NCBI RefSeq assembly: GCF_000797495.1
Contig: NZ_JTGN01000006.1
Coordinates: forward strand, 305,449-369,448
DNA from: Robinsoniella peoriensis
GTDB taxonomy: Bacteria; Bacillota; Clostridia; Lachnospirales; Lachnospiraceae
DNA length: 64,000 bases
Direction of reading: 5' to 3'
The notes under the pieces were generated by a model, which was given only the letters and a program-made list of their open reading frames with translations, was not told where the DNA came from and made no database searches. The translations under genes were made by a program, and so were the position numbers. Position 1 is the stretch's first letter, and each line of letters begins with the position of its first letter. This document shows positions 11,101-26,100 of the stretch, piece after piece.

Positions 11101-14100
11101 TTGCTGTATCTTCCATTTCCACCGTATAATTAACCGCATACCCCAGTATTCCACCGATTCTGCTGTTTCCTTTTGCATTTGTAAGGCTCAGTCCGCTGTT
11201 GTTCGTTACTGTTTTCATCACCAGCCTGTTTGGTGCACCTGTACTACCCGGCGCCGCCATTACGGCTTTTCCGATGATTCCACCCAGTAATGTCTCATAA
11301 TTCCCATTGTTTACTGATTGTATCTTTGTAACAGAATTTCCTGCTGTGGTATCAAAGCTTCCCGTCGTTACATTTGTAAATGCAATATCCGGTACTTCTG
11401 ATGCCTCTCCGATAATTCCTCCAAATACACCTCCATGATTATAACTCTGGTCACTGCTGTTCTCTGCCATACTGCCGGATGCTGTTCCATTTGTAAGGGA
11501 GATCGTTGATTTTTCTAATTTTCCGATCAGACCTCCATAGGTTCCCAATCCGCCGGTTTGGTTCCTGTCGATTGCAATATCTCCACGGTTTGTGATATCT
11601 TCCATCTCCACCGCGTAATTGACTGCATATCCCAGTATTCCGCCGATTCTGCTGCTTCCTGATACATAGCTCAGGTTCAGCGCGCTATTGCCTGTCACAT
11701 TTTTCATAACCAGACTGTTCGGTGCATCTGCACTTCCAGGTGATGCCATAACTGCTTTACCAATGATCCCGCCTGCCACTGCTTCACTGCTGCCATTGTT
11801 TACAGCCTGTATCTTAGTAACAGAGCTTCCGGCTGCAGCATCATAGCTGCCTGCCGTTACATTTGTAAATGCAATATCCGGTGTTTCCTGAACTTCTCCG
11901 ATGATTCCACCAAAGCTTCCGCCCAGGTTGCTGCTCTGGGTTGTGTTATTCTGAACAATATTCCCCGAAGCAGTGCCATTTTTCAGTTCAATGCCGGACT
12001 TAATTAGCTTTCCGGCTAATCCACCGTAAGCACCCTGTCCGTTTGTACGGTTCAAGATGATATCCGCAGATGAGGAAACGTTATCCATAACGGTATCAGC
12101 CTGTTCAATCAGACCCACGATTCCGCCTGTCCTCTGGTTGCCTGCATTTGTAAGAACCAGTTTTCCTCCGCGGTAATGTACATTCTTCAAGCTTAACGCT
12201 GCCTGCTCTGTAGAACCTGCAGGTGCTGTTACACGTCCTGCAATTCCGCCTGTAGAAGCCAGACTGCTGCTTGCTCCGGTATGGTTTATAGATGCTGCCG
12301 AAGTTACATCTGCCAGATTTGCAGAACCGGTGATCTTGCCAATCGTACTGCCTATGTCCTCTTTATTCGAAACCTGATTTTCCACTGAAATTTCTTTCCT
12401 GATATCAATCTTTTCTACAACCGGTATCTCGGCTGCTCCTGGTTCCGCTTTTATTTCACCCGCAATCAGACCAAACCGGTCTGGGCTTGTGGTTGTTACT
12501 TTTACTAAGGTGTCCGCTGCGGCAGAAGTGAGGTTGATACCGGAAATGGTACCTGCTCCTGTCTTCACAAGGATAGCATCTGCACTGATACGGTAATCCG
12601 CTTTATTGATAATGTAATCCAGATTTGATACTTTAGCGTTCTTAGTCATTCCGTTAAAAATGCTGTATCCAACCGGTTTCGCTGCTGATGCCGACCTGTT
12701 ATCCAGAATCTTGTGATTCGTTCCTCCCGCTGCCGCCCCAGTATAGGTTCCTGAGAAGTCCTGTGCCGGGGTTCCAATGCCCCGTTTCCAGAATTCCTGC
12801 ATGATTCCTTCCTGGTTCGTTTGTACAGGCACAGATAATTTCTTATCTTTTAATTCCAGATCCTGTGTCTGTGCATAATGAGATTTCAGATAATGGCTGT
12901 CCCCGTGTTTGATTCCCCCAAGACTGATGTTATAGAGGTTTCTCTGAGTCATGATCTCATAAGGTTTTGCCGGAGTTCCAAATTCCCATGCAGCACTCTG
13001 CGTTTCTGTTGCTTTTGCAAAATGCGGACTAAACTTAGAGTAGAAGTTGTTCTTATCTGTCTCCTCTTTGCCCGGAACCTGATATTCCACCACGGTTGCA
13101 CTGTAGTATGGCTTCTCCTTCTGAGGCTCTTCCAGCCTGTCTAATACATTGTTATTGAATAAAATCTCATTTTTGTTATTGATAAATTCTTTATTGGCGA
13201 ATATCGCCGGTACTTCATTTCCATATCCATCCCTTACCAGGACCTCATAATAATATCCGCTCTGCCCGTCTACATAAATCTTACTGTACTGCATATTGTT
13301 CAGATTACTGATATTGGACAGGTTGCCCGGATTCCGAAGATCCACATATTTCTTCTCTATGGTAACGAATAGTTTTTGTTTCTCCTGTTTCTTTATATCC
13401 TCTGCTATTGCATCGCCTTCATAAACCAGGACTTTATATCTGGCTGTGGTACTCACATTATTCAGATCTACCTTGATGGTATCCTTAAATGTCTCTGTTT
13501 TCCCTTTGTCAGCCACCGGATCATAAGGTTCGTATTTCAGCTTCTTATCGCTGCTTCCATACGGCGTTTTCCCGGTTTCCTGTGCCGCTCCGAACAGAAG
13601 CGGGAAGTTCAGGTTTTTTCTTGTCTTATGTTCATACTGCGTAAACTGCGGCAGTGGATATGGATCTTTAGCATAATCCCTCAATAAGAGGTTACTGCTG
13701 TTAATGGTATCATTTGCCGGATTCGGATCCAGCTTCCAGGTTTTGTCCGCACCTCCTGTTGTCATATCGAATCCCTTTGCCGCCATAGCGGCTGCATCCG
13801 TGATTTCTGCATAAGTCAATGCGTAGGTATCCTGGTAAACTTCATCAATACCATTGTCTGGGTCTGCCGGTGTTGTCACATAATCTTCGTGTTTATTGTC
13901 TGCGAAAGCCCAATATTCATTCGGTGCCCTGCCAAATCCCAGGTACAGTTCCAGATCCTTATCGTCTGTCACCACCATGGATCCCGGCAATCCGGGCAGC
14001 TGTGTGGAATCTCCCCAGTAGAAATTTTCGTCCTTCAGATAGTATGCATTTGTAAACCGTCCTCTGGACCCTTTGTTCCTGGATAAGCTTCCCTGATATT

Positions 14101-17100
14101 TTCCGCTTACAAATCCTGCGTTATAAACTTCCGTTACGCTGCCTGTAACATCTGCGGCAATACCAACTGCGGTTCCGCTGCCTCCGGCTGAAGCAACTGC
14201 CAGAGCTGTTACTTTACCGGTATTATAAGCCTGTTTGATCTGGCCGCTTCTTAAATCCTTTACAAGTCCTGCCGCCGTACCGTTGTGTGCTCTGATATAG
14301 CCGCCATTCATGCTCTGTGAAATCTGTGATTTACTTCCTTCCATGGTATGCACCAGACCTGCTGCGTGATGATTTCCCTGACTGGCAATAATTTCGCCAT
14401 TATTGGAAACTTTCACGAATTTTGTATCTTTTGCATACGCTGCAATTCCGGCTGTTTCGATACTGAGTGCTGCCGGGAGATCATATTTTACTTTCAGCGT
14501 GTCCCCATTTCCAAGGGGAACATCTGCTTCCGGTCTGGTTAAATTCACTCCAAGAGTCGCGTTATTTCTTGTATCGGTTACTTCTGAATCTCTGATAAAT
14601 CCTGCCACACCGCCAAGTGTATAACTGTTATTTAAATATCTCTTTACATTGGCAAGGCTGTTAAATCCCTGAGCACGTACCTCTCCGCTTACCGTAATCT
14701 TATCCAGACACGCATCGTCCGCATAATCTGCAATCAGTCCGAGGTTTGCTGTATAGTTGGATGCTTCCTGGTATTTTCCAAGGTTCTTAAGCTTTTTACC
14801 GGACGTATCCGTTGCTTTTACCTGCATCTGTAAATTGTGTACACTGGCTGTAAACGATGCTTTATCCTTACTTCTTAAATAGGATATAAATCCAATATCT
14901 TTGTTGTCCTGAGTGATCTTATGGCCATCGCCATCGTAATCGCCGTTAAACTCAAACATTTCATAGAACGGCTGATCGATTTTGAAATCTTGGCTCTGCC
15001 TGTAATAACGCCCTGTTGTGGCATCCTGTGCAATACCGGATGTAGTCATGCCGATTATGCTGTACTGGTCTGTTACATAATAAGGCTTCGCCTGTGTACC
15101 GTATGAATATCCGGTTGGCAGCAGACCAAAGAAGGTTGTCTGGGAATCAATATTACTTCCATCAGCATTATCCCCTCCAAAATGTACCTGGAACCGCTCT
15201 GAGGTGTTTCCTTTTATTGCAGATTTTGCAATACCATTTACCGTTCCGTTTTTATCCTGGAAATCACTGACTTTAGATTCAATATCCGCTGTCGTGGCGT
15301 TTCCTGTGGATTTTGTTACAATTGCTGTATAGTATCCCTTAATTGGCATATACCAGCCGGTTTCCTCTTCATCGAGAATCTGAAGTGTCCCTGTTCCTGC
15401 GTTAAATACAACATTTGCCGGATTAAAGAACTTCATCGTTCCCGCCGTTGTGGTGGTTGACTCATAATTCGGAAGTTTGCCGCCTGAAGTTACCGCACCT
15501 CCCGGTGCTATTTCAAATTTCCGGATGGTAATCGGGGCATAATCTGCCTTCTCATATGCATCACCATCATAGATTGTGACCTGATAAGAGGCTGCCGGAT
15601 CATATCCATCTATCTGAATGGAATAATTGGAAGGTGTACTCTGATAGCTGATTGTACTGGATACAGCATCTTTAACCGTAACCTGTGCGTTTTCTATCGT
15701 GGTTTTCGGGGTTTCTATATCAATATTGTTCTTGCGTCTATTAAAGTCTGCGTTGAATGCAAAGTCCGGTTTATCTGCCAGGTATTGATCCCCGACGTAT
15801 TCCGCTGTCTGCTGTCTCTTCACAAACTGTGGGAATGGATACAAGACATCTCCGTCATCGTCCCTGGTCTGATTATCCAGAGTCCAGATATCAGGATCAA
15901 AGCCTTTGAAATTATCTCCGGACATCATATCCATATAAGTCATTGTTGTTACGTTATTTCCATAGGTTGTATTTCCAACCGCATCCAGTTTGTAATTATA
16001 ACCTTTTGCGTCAGGATCCTGGTTTACTACTACCTGATTCCAGGTGAAATCCGTCGTTGCTCCGTTTATTACCAGCTTGTAAGCCTGGTGGAGCTGTTTG
16101 ATGCTCAGTTCCGGATCAGACAGACTGTAGCAGTTTTGTATATCTACGAACCGGTTTAATCCTCCTCCGGCTATTCCGCCGATATTCCGGTTATTATCTG
16201 AGAAAGTACCTGAAATATAAGAATCCGCAGTGTAATCTTTGATATAGTGAACGGTTCCCACATTATAACAATTCCTGATAATGGTCTTTCTGTCATCGTT
16301 ATCCGTAATATCTGTTGGTTTTAACGTATCCCAGCTGTAGCTGTCCGGTCTTGGACTGGATGCATAAGCTACGATACCTCCGGCGTAAGAATTTTCTATT
16401 GCCTTTTTATTATCCGTATTCGTAGTGACTGCAACATTTCCTGTGTTGTAGCAATTACTCAGTTTCAGCTGGACATCCTGATTCGGTACGGCTGTTCCGC
16501 CATACCCGGAAGGAACTGCCACAATACCTGCTGCTGCCAGCGTTCCCTGTACATAACCATTATTTACACAGAGGTCAACAACGGTATGTTTATCTCCATA
16601 GTTACTGATTCCGGAAGCAATTTTTCCAAATACACTTCCATTATTCGTACAATAAGAAGCTTCACTTACATAGTTTCCGATTCCGCTTGCCAGTCCGTTG
16701 CCGTCCGGCGTCTGTACGATACCGTTATTATAAGAATAAGTAACCTGTATCCTGCTTTCATTTCTGCAGTCTGCCTGCTGTACCGTGTCACCTGTACCAA
16801 AGCTGACAATACCCTGCGTGATGCCGTTAGCCTGTTCATGGGCAACAACTGCCCCGTTATTGGATGATTTACGGATTGTTCCAATCTGTCCCACCCGATT
16901 TTGGGGATATAATGCCTCGCAGATCATTCCGGCAGATACATTATTTGCAAATACATATCCTTCTTTGTCTACCTGGCACCCATTTACTTCCGCCTCGGTT
17001 CTGTAATTCTGATACAGATTCAGACCTGGCTTCGTTTCGTCAATATCTTCTGACTTACGGGTACCGGAAACAAATACTAAGATACCTGCTGATCTGGATG

Positions 17101-20100
17101 AGTTTCTTGCCAGTGCATCTCCGGCATTCATAAATGGATCATTTCCTCCATAGATACCGTTAATCTTTCCGGCAAAAGTATCATCTGTAAAAGTAACCGC
17201 TTTCTTAACTGCCTCTCTTCCGGATGCTGTTGTAGGAACATCCCCGCTTCCGCTGAAACGCCTTGCCGTATACAGTGCAAAACCTCCTGCCCTGCTGGCA
17301 CTTATCCTTGCAGATACCCTTGTATCATAGATTTTTGCATCTGCGCCGGTTTCCATCGGCAGCTGCGGACTTAAGTTCTCAAATAAAGCATTGTCGTAAT
17401 CCTGATAAGGATCCGGATTCCTGGCCGTCCTGCCATTACTTACGTAATATGCCAGCCCTGCTGCTTCATCGGCAACAATCTTGCTGTCACTTCCGATATT
17501 TAAATTCTTCACCACACCGCCGCTCAAATCATAAATCAGAGCATAATGTGTATTCGGTATGGATGCCCCGGCCTCGAAATTACCGGGATTTTGTATACGG
17601 TTTACCCTGATTCTTCCAATGGTATAACCATTTCCGTCCAGAGATCCCGTCATACGGTACATACGTTTATTGGATGCACCAATTACAAATCCATTGTATC
17701 CGCCATCACTTGTAGATAACTGGATATTATTCATTAATTCTATATCTCTTGTAAGATATTTCAGATAGGAACTTCCGATTGCTGCATAACCCATGTTTTC
17801 ACCCAGGTTCATGTTATATAAATGACGTTCATTCCGGATCTGCAGCTTGTTCTCTGTCTCTACCCGGTATGTATCCGGCTGGGCTGCTGTCTCATCTTCT
17901 GCAAGCAGTGTACTTCCCAATGCCGCTGTCGTCTGAGGATAATATTCCAGATCATCCAGATCATCAAAATCAATGGACGGAATTTCATCCAGTATACTGT
18001 CATTATGAACATCATCTATTTCAGTATTTGAAAAATGCATACTGAACATTCTGCTGGTTCTGTCATATGCCGCTAAATTTTCCGGCTTGATTCCTAATTC
18101 CTTATCATAAATCTTGGTTGCCTCTAATGTAAAATAACCACTGGAAGCCGGCAGATAAGAATCCATCTCTTCACAAGGAAGATTTATCCGGATAGTCATA
18201 TTAGTTGCTCCTGTGAGATTTACGGATACCGTAATATCATCTACAGAATCAAATTTATCCGGATCATTTCCTGCCGTATCTTTTGCATAGAAATAATACA
18301 ATTCCCCGTTTACCATAATATCCTGTTTTTTATTGGGGACGTCATACTCATAACTGGATGCCTTAGCCAGTGTGTAAACTTTAACCGGCGATTTTGGCAA
18401 TATCGTATTTGTAAAAACTGTATTATTATAATTATAGGTTCCTCTGCTGTGTCCGTCATAAACGGAGAAGTTCATATAATTTGGCAATGCGCCGCTGCTC
18501 AGTTTGAACCTGGCTAATAAATCAACATTTTCCTGTGTAACTCTCTTTACCGGATACTTATCATTGTCTCTGAATTTTATTTCTACTCCGGTATTGTTGG
18601 TGTTATCTGCTGTCCAGGTACCGTCTGTATACGCTGAATTGTCATTATTTCCTCCATCATGGTATTCCACGGATGACTGCATATAATCAACGACTTTTGT
18701 TGGCCAATAGTTGTAATAATAGGAAACCTTCGTATTATCAAGAGACGTAAACGACTGGTTATTACCCGGCAGTGCCTGTCCTCCGTTTGTTGTAAAACTG
18801 CCCAGACTGACTTCGGATATACCGCTGTCATCCGCAGAAGCACCTGCCAGATCCAGCTGTGGAAATTCATAATCCATTCCCAACGTTAATTCATCCTCTG
18901 TCCATGGATAAACAAATTTAGCCGATCTTGCCTTTTGGGCTGCAAGGCTGCCTGAAGAAGCTGCCACATCTGCCGAACCGGTTCCCGTAATTTTATTGTT
19001 AAGAGGGGTTTTCAAATTTTCTTCCCCTTTGGCCGGATATTCCATAGATACGCTGACGCTGGAATTTACCTTTGCATACTGGCGTACCATATTGCTGTAA
19101 TTTCGCAGACCATATTCACTGTCCGTTCTCTTTTCATCCAACGGAGTTGTATTATCTGCCGGATCTCCATCCTTTTTCAACTGCTGTGTTTTCTGTACAA
19201 ATGTTTCATAGTCTGTACTGCTTGGCAGTGAAATTGGTTTTAACCCATAGTTGAAGGTGGAGTCGATCTGTGAGGTGGAACTATTCCAATACTTCAGTTC
19301 GTTGTCACTGAGATAATAGCTGTTCTCAATACGTTCTGATTTAATTACTTCATCGGTATATCCTTCCAGGAATCCAATCAGGGTTCCCCGGTCGTTGGTA
19401 CCTATTATTTCTCCTGTGTTATAGCTGTTTGTTATTTTTATGGTCTTGCTGCGGTCCTGGGCCATTACGCCTACCAGCCCGCCTACTTTTGTACCGGATA
19501 CTCCTAAGTCATCCAGTCCGGTATCCGTCTGTTTTGCAGATATGGTTGCACTGTTATAAGATACATCCACAGGACCGACTGCATAACCTGCAATACCGCC
19601 TGTGTAACTGGCTCCTCTGACAATCTGCGAACTGTTGAATACACTCTGGATATAGACACCCGTCTCCGGCTTCTGAACAATTCCGTTGCCGGTACGTTCA
19701 CCAAGCTCACCGGCTATCCCGCCGATATGTGTTGCCTGTGTATATTCTGTCAATGTTGAATTTCCCGGAACATGTCCTACATCATGAATGTAAATCACCC
19801 TGTTTTCACCAATCACATCGCCCGTGTTGTATGTATTTGTGATCCGGTAACCGCTTCCGCTGATACCGCCTGCACGCTGCACCGCAGATATCTGTCCGGT
19901 ATTGACTGTATAATTGATAATACCGTATGCTCCTGTGATACCGCCTACATAGCTTTTTCCACTGACTGCGTTAGACTGGTTGCCGCCAAGGGTATACTTT
20001 CCGGCAAACTTTGCATCTTCCTGTAAATCTTTAAATTCTTCGGTTATGAGCGGGTCATTTTTACTCATGGTAACAATAACACTATTGTCACCCCGGCCCA

Positions 20101-23100
20101 CGATTCCACCGATATAGCTTCCGTCTACATTACTTTTATCAAGCTGTGCAGATTCGTAACCCGGTAAAGTTACGGATGCCGTATCCGTTTTTAAATCTTC
20201 GGCGCTATACGCCTTACCGGTAACAGCTTTCAGATTCTGGGCAAGCGTTACTTCTACGCTTGTTCCTGCATATCCAATGATACCGCCTACATTTGTTCTT
20301 CCGGTTACGCTGTTGTAATTCCGGGTATCCAGTACCTGAGTTCCATCATAGGCATAACCGATGATACCGCCCACATTCCGGCTTCCCCTCTGAATAAAGT
20401 TTCCGCTTCCCTTTGCAACTTTTGTCCCAAGGGAAATGTCTTCTCCATCCATTCTGGTAACCTGTTTCACAAGTGCATTCTTTGCAAATCCTACTACTCC
20501 GCCTACATTTTCCGGAGAAACAACTTCTCCTTTCAGCGAATAAACTCTTTCAATTCTGCCGCCTTCCATATATCCGACTGCACCGCCTGCGTTCTGACTG
20601 GTCAGGTTATACTGGTCTCCTGTACTAAAATCAACCAATCCCTGAGCAGTTGTCTGGCTGGCACCCTTGTCTATGGAACTTGCCCTTACCTGGGCATTGT
20701 TGGCAACCATGTGAAGTCCCGTCATGCTACCGCCAATACGGATTGCATACGGATCTTTACGTACTGCTTCATCGTTAAACGCCGGTGCAAATGTACTGTG
20801 ATCGCCTTTATCTGTAGTATTCAGATTTGACGGTCCGGGATTAATATCAAATGTGTAGGTAATATCTGCATAAACTGAATTTCCTACCAAACCTCCGGCA
20901 TTGCTGTTTCTCGCACGAATACCGCAGATTGCATTGCCGCTCTTCTCCGCACCTGTGTTAAAGGTGTTCTCAACGCGGATATTTCCCGGATTACCAGTAA
21001 CGAATCCTGCAATTCCTCCGGCATTATTGTTGCCTGCCGTTATATTATCCTCTGCCGATGCTTTTACTGTTGCAGCTTTCGGAGCATTGGTATAACGGTT
21101 CTGATAAGGTGCATCCGGTGTATCCGGACCTGTCGTGATTGTCTGATAGGTAATATAGCTGACTTTTTTGGCTTTTTTCAGATCCTTAACAGCAGTACCT
21201 CCTATATTGGTATCTTCTGCCTTCACGGTCTGATTTAATTTCACATCAATTCCGCTTAAGTCTGCCACATCTTTGTCGGCGCTGTCTTTTTTGTCGCTGA
21301 CAATATCTCCGGTTCCCTTATCATATAATTGTCCGGCAATTCCTCCGGCATTATTTCTTCCTGCGGTGATCTGGCCCATATTATAGGTATCCAGCAGCTG
21401 CACACTTCCTCTTCCGTTACCGATGATTCCTCCGGCATTGTCCCTTCCTGCACGTATATTAGCCAGGTTGGTGTAGACATATGCACGGTTATTTATGATC
21501 TGATCTGATATTAATTTGGAATAGGAAATGCTCATTGCATCTGCTCTTCCCACCAGACCTCCGGCATTGTCCTGACCGGCACTGATCACTCCCTGGGCGC
21601 CACTATTCTGAACCTGTTCATAGGTTCCTGTCATTCCGCTGTTAAATACATCCTGTAAAATACAGATGTCCGCATCGCCAATGATTCCTCCGGCGTTGTC
21701 ATAATCTGCGGTTACCCGATTTGTATTCGTAAAAAGGAAATTATCAGGATCATTCGCATTCATAGCATCTGTCAGTACTTTCCTGGAATATTTCAGATCC
21801 AGCTTTACCGCTTTTCCTGCTACTCCTCCGGCATTGTACTGTGCCCTGATGCTTCCTCTGTTAAATAAATCGGTGATATCTGCATCTATATCATTTCCCT
21901 GATAGTCTTTTGCGGTTGTGGAAATCTCAAACTTTTCACTTGCATAACCGAAGATTCCTCCGGCATTTGCAATTTTCGCCCATACATTTCCCGTATTCGT
22001 ACTCATACCCTTTGCAATCATGTTTACCACACGATTGTCCTTATTACTGTATTTTCCGTCACCGCCTATACCGAAGATCCCCCCGGCATTCATCCTTTCC
22101 GCAGTAACATTCCCTGCGTTATAGACATCAGAGATGTTAAAGCTGTTCTGTTCCAGGCCTGAACCTGTCTTGATGCTGTCTATTCCTGCGTATGACATAT
22201 TATTAAATCTGTCATCTGCTCTGTCCCTGCCATCCGCATTGCCGACAATTCCTCCGGCATTGCTGCGGCTTGCTGTTACAGTAGAATTATTTGTGTAAAT
22301 TCCTTTACTGATTGCTGTATCTACACTGACATCGTTTGTAATATCAGTATCGATCAGTCTTCCTACCATACCGCCTGCATTGCTTCTGGCATTTACTGTC
22401 AGCGGCAATGCTCCAGCCGCTGTTGAAATTCCACTGTAGACATCTTTTATGATCGCTCTGTCTGCATCTGCTGAACCAACGCCGACTACCTTACCTGCAA
22501 TTCCTCCGGCATTGTCTCCGCCTGCGGTGACGCTTGCCTGGTTGGTCATGAAGTAATCATTAATTACATTATGAGTTCCATCGATCACGACGTTCTTACT
22601 GTGCTCAATGGTACCTTTTCCGCTCAAGAATCCTGCCACGCCTCCGGCGTTATTTCCGTATCGTGCATTTACAGTTCCACGGTTAAATACATCCTTTATC
22701 GTTACATTTCCTTCGGCACTTCCGGCAATTCCTCCGGCGTTATCCCTAGAAGCAGTTACAATTCCCTGATTGGTACATACTTTTTCTTCCACAGATTTCT
22801 TAGCCGTAGCTTCTCTGCTTTCGATATGTATTTCTCCAATCACCTGCCCTGCAATACCTCCGGCATTGCTATTGTTCGTTGCTGTCACAGTACCACTGTT
22901 ATAAGTATCTGTAATGGAAACAACATTTGTAGCCCTGCCTGTGATTCCACCGGCATTACTGCCACCGGCTATTACATTTCCCTGGTTGGTATACATCTTG
23001 TTAGCAACCATGTCTAATGCAATTGCTGTATCACTGCTGACAGCAGCATCTTGTGTATTCGCCTGTAAGTTACCGGCGATTCCTCCGGCATTATCTCCGA

Positions 23101-26100
23101 TTTCGGCTGTAACAGCACCTCTGTTAAATACATTTGTTATATGAATATCTACACCGGTTCCAATCACACCTCCGGCATTGCTGATCCTTGCCTTAACATC
23201 TCCCAGATTTGTATACATACTGTTTGCGATCATATTGGATGCAATATTGCCATCTATACTTATCACAACAGTTTGCGCATTTCCCTGAAGATCTCCGGCA
23301 ATTCCACCAGCGTTACTGCCAGTTGACGCTGTTACCTTGCCCCTGTTAAATACATTACTGATATTAACATCTACACCAGTTCCGATCACACCGCCGGCAT
23401 TATTAACACCTGCTGTGACATTTCCCTGGTTACTGTAGATCATACCTGCAAATACTTCCGTGGCTACGGATCTATCGTGGTTGATATTACCTTTTGCAAT
23501 ACTTCCCGCGATTCCACCGGCGTTACTGTTGTTGTTGGCAGTTACTGCCCCCTGGTTGAACATATTTATAATATCGGTATTTTCACCATGACCGGCAACT
23601 CCGCCAGCATTTTTCCCAAAAGACTGAATCGTACCTGCATTATTATATATAGGCGTAACCCCGGTAGTTATATGTGAAATAATTCTTTTCGCGATCCCTT
23701 CATCATTTGCAATAACCATTGCATCAGTATCAGAGTCTTTGTTCATATTGCCGACTATTCCTCCGGCATTATCTCCATTTCGTGATGTTACCGCTCCGCG
23801 GTTAAACACATTCTTCACATCTGTATGTGAGTCTCCAATAATTCCTCCGGCGTTATTTGCCGCCTGAACTGAACCGCTGTTTGTATAAAAAATTCTTTTG
23901 CCCGCGTCTGCAGGTATCACAACATCATCTAAGATATTCTGGCTGTATGTCAGGATAAATCTGTCCTGCTGTGCAGTGGAACCCCCTGGCTGCCTTACCT
24001 GGATCAGCCCTGCAATTCCTCCGGCATCTTCATTAGTCGCTGTAATATTTCCACGGTTAAATGCATTATGAATAACTGCATTCCCATCTGAAATATTTCC
24101 TGCGATTCCTCCGGCATTTCTGTATGCATTTACTGATCCTTCATTTGTGGCCATGGAGTTGGTATGATTCATTCTGGCTTCAATTAATTTCTCATCATAT
24201 GTGATCGTAACTGCAGAACTGATGTAACCGGCTATTCCACCTGCATTTGCCTGTGATGCGGATACAACTCCGGCATTAAATACATTTCTGATTTCTTCTG
24301 TGGTATTTAGTTTTCCCGCAATACCTCCGGCATTATTGCCGACTGTACCGGTTGTGCTAACCGGCATTGTATTTGTGTAATACCCCAGAACAGGATCTAT
24401 TTCATCTGTTATAGGATCCACCGTAATACTTGGCAGACTTTTTAAGACTAGAATCTTTACTTCGGTATCTGTTGATTCGGTGTCCCCCGGGAACAAACCT
24501 GCATCTGCTTCGGAAGTGACACTGCCTGCGATTCCTCCGGCATAACTGCCGGCAGCTTCAATCTTAGGTGTGGTCACCGTATTATAACGGTTCTCCACAT
24601 TTTGAATCTCAACTTTTCCGGCTGCCACACCTGTGATTCCTCCGGCATAACTGCCTCCGGCACTAACCGTTCCTTCATTATAGACCGGTTTTTCCTGCAC
24701 CTGAGTAGTCCCCACATTAAGTTTTACATTTTTTGTCAAAGCACCGGCGATCCCTCCGGCATAACTGCCCTGAGTGGTTACATTCGCACTGTTGCTGACC
24801 TGAATTATGGCATTTGCCGTCAGGTTTCCAATATTATAAGGTAATGAAAGGTTTGATATTTCCACCTGATCATCTGCCAAGCCTATAATTCCTCCGGCAT
24901 ACGATACCGCTGAAATACCAGGCTTCATAACAGGCACTGTTCCGATTTTAATATCTTCAATGATCTTTCCTGTTTCCGTTTTCAGATTTACAGCTCCGCT
25001 TATTAAAAACTCATTTCCTGCGGCTGCTGTAATACCTCCGGCATAACCTTTTATTCCTGCTCCACCAGTCGCTGTCAAACCAACAGCAGCCACATCGGCC
25101 TTATTTACCACATTCTGCAGGGATACCTGATAACCTTGTATCTGTCCTGCAATTCCTCCGGCATAACTGTCTGTTGCCAGCACCGGACCGGCATTTGCTG
25201 TATTTTCGATTACTACATCATAATGCAGTTTTGGATTCAACGGTCCTTCTGCAGAACCTGTAATTCCTCCGGCATTTATTTCAGCCTGAATAATTCCATA
25301 ATTGGAATATTCACTTTTGTAAGTCTTCACCGCAGTCGTCCCGGCACCCGTAATATATTCGTAATCCCGGATAACATATTGCTCATTGGTTGAACCCGCT
25401 GCTTTATCAAGTCCAGAAAAAGTGCTTCCTTCTTCTATACTTCCGGCGATTCCTCCGGCATTATACTGCTTAGCTGTAACTTCTCCGGTGTTAACCGCTT
25501 TCGTTATGACTGTCTTTTTGTCTGCAACACCGGCGATTCCTCCGGCATTGTTATCTGCCTTTACGGATATACCATTCAAATCTTTTCGGCTGGCATTTCC
25601 AAGAGCAGGATTCTGGGTTTGATTTTCTTCGTTAATCTTACCATCATACAGACTGATGAAACGGGTTCCGTTTGCAGTATCTACCAGCATTCCTGATTTT
25701 GCATCACCCGGAACTGTGTCCTCAATTCCTATTGCAAGTATACCTGCAATTCCCCCGGCATAATTACCTGCTGCTTTTATGGTATTGCCGTTAAATCCAG
25801 GATCCGCTGCTCCATATGCGTAAGGTTTTAGAACAATTTCATTTCCACTGCTATCCTTCAGTCGTTCTTCACTTTTTTCTCCGCTTGCCGATTCTACCAT
25901 TTTCGTGTGATAATTATTTTTCTCGTTTTTCAGGAGTGTAATATTCTTTCCAAATCCCTGAAACTCGCCGGCAACACTGCCTACATAATCATTTCCCTTA
26001 GCCGTGATGCCTTCAATGGTAAAATTCTTAACAGATGCATTTTGTCCAACAATTTCAAAAAGACCTACTCTGTTTTCCTTTGCTGTATCAGCCGGATTAC

